From assembly GCA_044426235.1 (NCBI GenBank), contig JAWXUS010000012.1, forward strand, positions 1 through 45,743: DNA of 45,743 bases. Direction: 5' to 3'. The number at the start of each line of letters is the position of its first letter. The stretch's first letter is position 1. This DNA is from JAGHEK01 sp044426235. GTDB taxonomy: Bacteria > Bacillota > Clostridia > Peptostreptococcales > Peptostreptococcaceae. A program made the position numbers and the translations under genes. Below the pieces are notes generated by a model that searched no databases, was not told where the DNA came from, and saw only the letters and a program-made list of their open reading frames with translations. Below, one piece after another: positions 41,538 through 45,743 of this stretch.

Positions 41538-42410
41538 CTAATCTTCTAACTTTTTTAATTCCTTAAGTGTCTCTGCATCTAAAGCTTGAGATTTACAACA
41601 TTTTCTTGGAGGCTTTAACATCTTAACATCTTCTTTTTCATAAATCTTAATAGCACCATCAACTTCAACCTTTATTTGACCAATAAGTGCACTAACTTCA
41701 GTTACTACACCTTTTTTATTATCATTAGTTTTAACTAATGAACCAATTTGAGGCATCTCATCAAGTATCTCAGTATAAACATCATGTTCATACTTTAAGC
41801 AACAAAATAATCTTCCACAAACTCCAGATATTTTAGTTGGATTAAGTGATAAATTTTGATCCTTAGCCATTTTTATTGAAACAGGTTGAAAATCTCCAAG
41901 CCAAGAAGAACAACATAATTTTCTACCACAAGCCCCAAGACCACTTATACTTTTAGCCTCATCACGAACTCCTATTTGTCTTAATTCAATTCTAGTTTTA
42001 AATATTGATGCTAGATCTTTTACTAAATCTCTAAAATCAATTCTTCCTTCTGCTGTAAAATAAAATATTAATTTATTTCTATCAAACGTATATTCACAAT
42101 CAACTAAAGACATATTTAAATCGTGAAATTTAACTTTCTCTTCACATATTTTTAAAGTCTCTTTAGCTTTAAGTAAATTTTCTTTGTAAATTTCTTTATC
42201 TTCATCAGTTGCAATTCTAATTATATCTTTAAGAGGTGAATTTAACTCACTCTCATCAATTTCTTTATTTAAAATAACAACAGTTCCAAACTCAATTCCC
42301 CTTGCAGTTTCAACTATTACATTTTCATTTTCTTTCATTTTTAAATCCATTGGGCTAAAATAATATATTTTTCCAGCCTTCTTAAATCTAACACCTACTA
42401 TAGTTATCAT
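41538..42410 (-). CDS. ricT: PSP1/RicT (YaaT) family regulatory protein
   Basis: 290 residues with the PSP1 domain in the C-terminal half. The conserved Cys-rich segments GLGACGRKLCCSSWL and GVCGRLFCCLKYE are intact. RicT, with RicA and RicF, binds Fe-S clusters and modulates RNase Y and sporulation signalling in Bacillus. The name is by homology; partners RicA and RicF are not in this window. The start overlaps the holB stop by four bases, a classic coupled ATGA junction. Confidence 0.92.
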   Translation of the reverse strand: MITIVGVRFKKAGKIYYFSPMDLKMKENENVIVETARGIEFGTVVILNKEIDESELNSPLKDIIRIATDEDKEIYKENLLKAKETLKICEEKVKFHDLNMSLVDCEYTFDRNKLIFYFTAEGRIDFRDLVKDLASIFKTRIELRQIGVRDEAKSISGLGACGRKLCCSSWLGDFQPVSIKMAKDQNLSLNPTKISGVCGRLFCCLKYEHDVYTEILDEMPQIGSLVKTNDNKKGVVTEVSALIGQIKVEVDGAIKIYEKEDVKMLKPPRKCCKSQALDAETLKELKKLED

Positions 42411-43342
42411 TCTATCACCTCATATATATTTAAAAACAGTACTTGCATATTTATCGAAAAATTGCATTTGCTTTTTAAATTGTTAATCACATAATCTATA
42501 ATCCCAATAATTTTTACCAAATCATAACTACTAATTCTTTTACTTATATTTTCAATAAAAATATCCTTATCAATATTTATTAAATTTTTATCTCCTAAAT
42601 TTTCTACAAATATCATAATATCTTTAAAATATGAAGTAAAAATTTCTAAAAATAACATTATATCATCTTTATACTTTTCTATATCATCAATTAAATCAAT
42701 ATAACTTAATAAATCTTTTTCAGTTAAAATTTCAATATATTTTTCTGCATCATCTCTCATAGAAATGAATTTTTCTGAATTCGAAATATCTAAAGCCTTT
42801 TTTATACTACCCTTAGCAAATGAGTAAATAAAATTTAAGTTACTTTCTGAAATTCCATTTATCAAACAAAACTTTTTCATATCATCATTTGAAATTGGAG
42901 AAAACTTTATCTTCTCACATCTTGATTTTATAGTATCTAAAATATTTTCTTTATTGCTACAAATAAGAATTATAATAGCATAACTTGGTGGTTCTTCAAG
43001 TATTTTTAATAGTGCATTTTGAGACTGAATAGTTAATTTTTCACTTTCATCAATCAAATATATCTTATAATTTGAATGTGGCTTAATAACTATATCACTT
43101 TGAAGTTGCCTTATTTGAAAAATTTTTATACTACTTCCTTCAGGTTTTATTTCATAAAAATCAGTACTATTATATAAATTTTTTCTACCTAATAACTCTT
43201 TAGCTAATTCTTTCGCAAAAAATGACTTACCTACACCCTCTATACCTTCAAAAATATAGGCATGTCCAATTTTCTCATTTCTTAAAGAATTAATCATATA
43301 TTTTTTAGCAAACTTTTGTCCAATTATATCATCAAAAAGCAT
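42407..43342 (-). CDS. holB: DNA polymerase III delta' subunit
   Basis: Clamp-loader AAA+ protein, 311 residues. Walker A is GIEGVGKS (33-40), Walker B-like IYLIDESEKL and the SRC motif in TIKSRCEKI is present. The four-Cys zinc module usual between Walker A and Walker B is absent: the segment after LLG has no Cys. The C-terminal part is divergent. It is in the conserved tmk-holB-ricT order, which makes the call firm. Confidence 0.92.
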   Translation of the reverse strand: MLFDDIIGQKFAKKYMINSLRNEKIGHAYIFEGIEGVGKSFFAKELAKELLGRKNLYNSTDFYEIKPEGSSIKIFQIRQLQSDIVIKPHSNYKIYLIDESEKLTIQSQNALLKILEEPPSYAIIILICSNKENILDTIKSRCEKIKFSPISNDDMKKFCLINGISESNLNFIYSFAKGSIKKALDISNSEKFISMRDDAEKYIEILTEKDLLSYIDLIDDIEKYKDDIMLFLEIFTSYFKDIMIFVENLGDKNLINIDKDIFIENISKRISSYDLVKIIGIIDYVINNLKSKCNFSINMQVLFLNIYEVIE

Positions 43343-43344
43343 AA

Positions 43345-44025
43345 TTATCCCTCTATAATTCCTATAGCATTAAAATAAATCTCTTCACTAATTTCTTCAA
43401 TAGATTTCATATTACCATCAGACACACAATTTATTCTTGTCCAATTATATTTTTTTAACACATATAAAGAATTGTTATAAGACTTTTCAAGATACTCTTT
43501 ATTACTCTCATGAATATCTTTTTTATCTTCACCATTAATCTTATTTTTTCTATCTCTTATAAGTTTTTCACTAACATCAACTGGTACATCTAAGAATAAC
43601 ACAGCATTTGGTTTTGGAATTTTGTATAAATTAAATTCAAAATCAACTAACCAATCCAAATACTTTTCTCTTTCCTCTTCATCCATTTTAGATGCTTGAT
43701 GAACCATATTAGAAGTTGTATATCTATCTGATAAAACTATTCCACCAGATTTATAAAACTGTTCCCAATCAGTCTTATAACTTGCAAACCTATCTCCTGC
43801 GTAAAAAGTAGATGCTACATATGCATCAACATCTTCTGGATTATCTCCAAATTCTCCAGCTAAATACATTTTAACTAAAGCTGATGAATCTGATTTATAA
43901 TTTGGAAACTCAATCTTCCTAACATTATATCCTTCACTCAAAAGTCTATCATATAAAATTTTAGTTTGAGTAGCCTTTCCACTTCCATCAGATCCACTCT
44001 CTATTATAATTAATTTACCGTCCAT
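43345..44025 (-). CDS. tmk: thymidylate kinase, atypical clostridial type
   Basis: Phosphorylates dTMP to dTDP. The P-loop reads GSDGSGKATQ, and DRY in LSDRYTTSN and the LID-like RDRKNK segment are present. At 226 residues it is longer than the usual 205-212, and the P-loop has Ala in place of the second Thr/Ser. I chose ATG 44025, four bases from GGAGGG, not the TTG at 44037. It is next to holB, the normal place for tmk. Confidence 0.88.
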   Translation of the reverse strand: MDGKLIIIESGSDGSGKATQTKILYDRLLSEGYNVRKIEFPNYKSDSSALVKMYLAGEFGDNPEDVDAYVASTFYAGDRFASYKTDWEQFYKSGGIVLSDRYTTSNMVHQASKMDEEEREKYLDWLVDFEFNLYKIPKPNAVLFLDVPVDVSEKLIRDRKNKINGEDKKDIHESNKEYLEKSYNNSLYVLKKYNWTRINCVSDGNMKSIEEISEEIYFNAIGIIEG

Positions 44026-44038
44026 AAATCCCTCCAAG

Positions 44039-45436
44039 CTAAACTATAACTTCTATATACTCTAAGTTAGAGTCCTTCATTCCATTTATACTAAAATTAA
44101 ATTTTTTATAAAACATTATAGTATCAATAATTTCTTGTGTAATAATCTCACCCGGAGAAATAATACTAACCCCTGGAGGATATGGAATTACAAATTCCCC
44201 ACAAACTTCATTAATACTATCCTCTATTTTAACACTCTTTTTAATTTTATAAAACGATTCTTTAAGTAAAAATTTTTTAGTAGGAATATTTTTTAATCCA
44301 CATTTTAATTTTTCTAAATCTATATCTAATATTTCACCATTTTTATTATCTTTAATAATACTTATTAAGGCATTTTTTAACTTTAAAAAATCATAAACAT
44401 CATTTCCAATAGAACTTACAAGTAAAACTCCATAATAATTTGATAACTCCACTTGAATATCATATTCAAATCTCAGAATTTTTTCTAAGTCATATCCACA
44501 AATTGAGTCTATCTTTACAAATATTTTTGTTTTATCATACTCATTTTGAATAGAAATATTAGAGTTATCCACAAAATGCGCTTTAAAATAATCGATTTCA
44601 TTAATTAATTTCTTCATTAATTCTTTACCATACTTATCATAAATGTCTACCGAAATCTCAAGAGATGTCATCAGTAAATACGAAGGACTACTAGATTGAA
44701 AAATTCTCAAAAAGTTTTCAACTCTATTAAAATCTACTTTATCACTTTTAATATGCATTATCGATGATTGAGTAAAAGAAGTTAGAGTTTTGTGTGTACT
44801 TTGAATAACAATATCTGCACCCAAAGAAAGAGCAGTTTTTGGCAAATACTCACTTAATCCAAGATGTGCACCATGTGCCTCATCAACAATTACAATCATG
44901 TTATTTTCATGGGCTTTCTTACAAATACGTTCTAGATCAAAAGTTTGACCATAATAAGTAGGATACGTAACTAAAATAGCTTTTGCATCTTTATTATCTT
45001 CTATTAAATTAATAAAGTTTTCTACATTTAAAACTGTAGATAAGTTTTCATTTATATCACAAAATCCATAAACTAAATCTATATCACCCAAAATAGATGC
45101 ATTTATAACTGATTGATGACAATCTCTATTAACTATAACTTTATCTTTTAAATCACATCCCCCCATAATAGCACTATATATTCCACAAGTAGTTCCATTA
45201 GTTAAAAAATAACTCTTATCACTTCCAAAAACCTTACTGCATCTATCCATAGATTCTTTTATAATACCATCAGCATTAAACAAATTATCAGTACCAATAA
45301 TTTCTGTACTATCTAATTTACTTAATTCATTAAGATCATACCCTAACTTATTAAATAGCTTTCCATTTTTATGCCCTGGAACATGAAAAGAAACTACTTC
45401 TTTATTTTTATTTAATTCCTCAAATATACTATTCAT
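44039..45436 (-). CDS. Orn/Lys/Arg decarboxylase-like PLP enzyme
   Basis: Fold-type I PLP enzyme, 465 residues. VPGHKNG near the N-terminus, VDEAHGAH, and the PLP lysine in STHKTL (Lys 216) are signatures. It is the short YaaO-like form without the N-terminal wing domain of the 700-residue inducible decarboxylases. It probably decarboxylates lysine, ornithine or arginine to a polyamine or precursor; the substrate is not known. I chose ATG 45436 (AGGAGT six bases upstream) over GTG 45439. It is the first gene of the tmk-holB-ricT string. Confidence 0.87.
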   Translation of the reverse strand: MNSIFEELNKNKEVVSFHVPGHKNGKLFNKLGYDLNELSKLDSTEIIGTDNLFNADGIIKESMDRCSKVFGSDKSYFLTNGTTCGIYSAIMGGCDLKDKVIVNRDCHQSVINASILGDIDLVYGFCDINENLSTVLNVENFINLIEDNKDAKAILVTYPTYYGQTFDLERICKKAHENNMIVIVDEAHGAHLGLSEYLPKTALSLGADIVIQSTHKTLTSFTQSSIMHIKSDKVDFNRVENFLRIFQSSSPSYLLMTSLEISVDIYDKYGKELMKKLINEIDYFKAHFVDNSNISIQNEYDKTKIFVKIDSICGYDLEKILRFEYDIQVELSNYYGVLLVSSIGNDVYDFLKLKNALISIIKDNKNGEILDIDLEKLKCGLKNIPTKKFLLKESFYKIKKSVKIEDSINEVCGEFVIPYPPGVSIISPGEIITQEIIDTIMFYKKFNFSINGMKDSNLEYIEVIV

Positions 45437-45592
45437 CACTTTACTCCTATTATATAATTTTAAAATAGTATAATACCTCTAATATAAAAATATAACTTTT
45501 GATATCTATACTTTTAAAATCTAAAATTTTATTAATTTAATTTTTTCTAGATATAATTAATATAAAATATATCTATATATAAATTGATGCAC

Positions 45593-45622
45593 AAAAAAGC
45601 CTTGAAATTAATCAAGGCTTTT
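45593..45622 (-). terminator. rRNA operon terminator
   Basis: An 11-bp stem AAAAGCCTTGA/TCAAGGCTTTT with loop TTAATT, followed by a T run on the minus strand, directly after the 5S gene. The upstream 150 bases (45440-45592) are AT-rich and must hold the decarboxylase promoter, which I could not pin down. Confidence 0.9.
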
Positions 45623-45629
45623 ATCTTAC

Positions 45630-45743
45630 GTGGCTACGTCTTGCTTTCCCAGGCAGTTGCCCACCAAGTATCATCAGCGCTAAAGAGCTTAACTTCTGTG
45701 TTCGGTATGGGAACAGGTGTATCCTCTTTGCTATTGTAACCAC
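45630..45743 (-). rRNA. rrf: 5S rRNA
   Basis: The minus strand starts GTGGTTAC at 45743 and ends GTAGCCAC at 45630; the two ends pair as helix I. The core CCCATACCGAACACAGAAG is the conserved 5S loop region. About 114 nt, so essentially complete, though a few 5' bases could be beyond the edge. It belongs to a second rRNA operon, whose 23S gene would lie to the right. Confidence 0.95.

Noticed and set aside
1..45743. Mobile elements, CRISPR arrays, tRNA genes
   Set aside because: No transposase, integrase, repeat-spacer pattern or cloverleaf was seen in any gap.

Overview
The window is very AT-rich, clostridial-type DNA from an anaerobic Gram-positive organism. The protein set is dissimilatory sulfite reductase AsrABC, a NADH-linked nitrate reductase, PyrK/PyrDB, Rex, RicT, an NlpC/P60 hydrolase and an 8-Fe ferredoxin. 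Together with the clostridial 5S rRNA this fits Peptostreptococcaceae or a close relative; genus is not resolvable here. Position 1 lies in the 5' end of a 16S rRNA gene and the last base is at the 5' end of a 5S rRNA gene, both on the minus strand. The window is therefore the complete stretch between two co-oriented rRNA operons. Most genes are also on the minus strand, presumably the leading strand.

Layout from left to right. (1) 1-316: rRNA promoters and leader. (2) 317-7271: a cyclic-di-GMP neighbourhood. It holds a diguanylate cyclase and an EAL phosphodiesterase in one operon, a lone plus-strand gene with four CxxC pairs, and a little-known operon of PilZ protein, DUF5685-like protein, TPR protein with a 14-cysteine tail, and a small membrane protein. 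(3) htpG. (4) pyrB-pyrK-pyrD-pyrE with a PyrR-type RNA hairpin abutting the pyrB ribosome binding site. (5) 12640-27505: about 15 kb of anaerobic respiration genes, read leftward. The order is asrABC, a TDT-family channel, a NapA/Nas-type molybdoenzyme with its 4Fe-4S and FAD partners, mobB, a structured leader, then moeA-mobA-mogA-modA-modB-moeA-like-moaC-moaA-MOSC. (6) A Crp/Fnr-family regulator and a nitroreductase, just upstream of the asr promoter, which carries a Crp-type site.

(7) 29029-35485, plus strand: a thiol and arsenic group with Acr3 arsenite efflux, CoA-disulfide reductase fused to rhodanese, a MATE transporter and bifunctional glutathione synthetase GshF. (8) A secreted SH3/NlpC-P60 hydrolase, a 56-residue ferredoxin, Rex, and an ABC-F ATPase divergent from Rex. 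(9) 39955-45436: the housekeeping string Orn/Lys/Arg decarboxylase, tmk, holB, ricT, trmN6-like, rsmI. (10) The 5S gene and its terminator.

The genes in (5) would work together: the molybdenum cofactor genes and molybdate-uptake components serve the molybdoenzyme, while Asr takes NADH-derived electrons to sulfite. The least explained parts are the PilZ-DUF5685-Cys-tail operon and the moeA leader. I saw no insertion sequence, phage gene, CRISPR array or tRNA gene.
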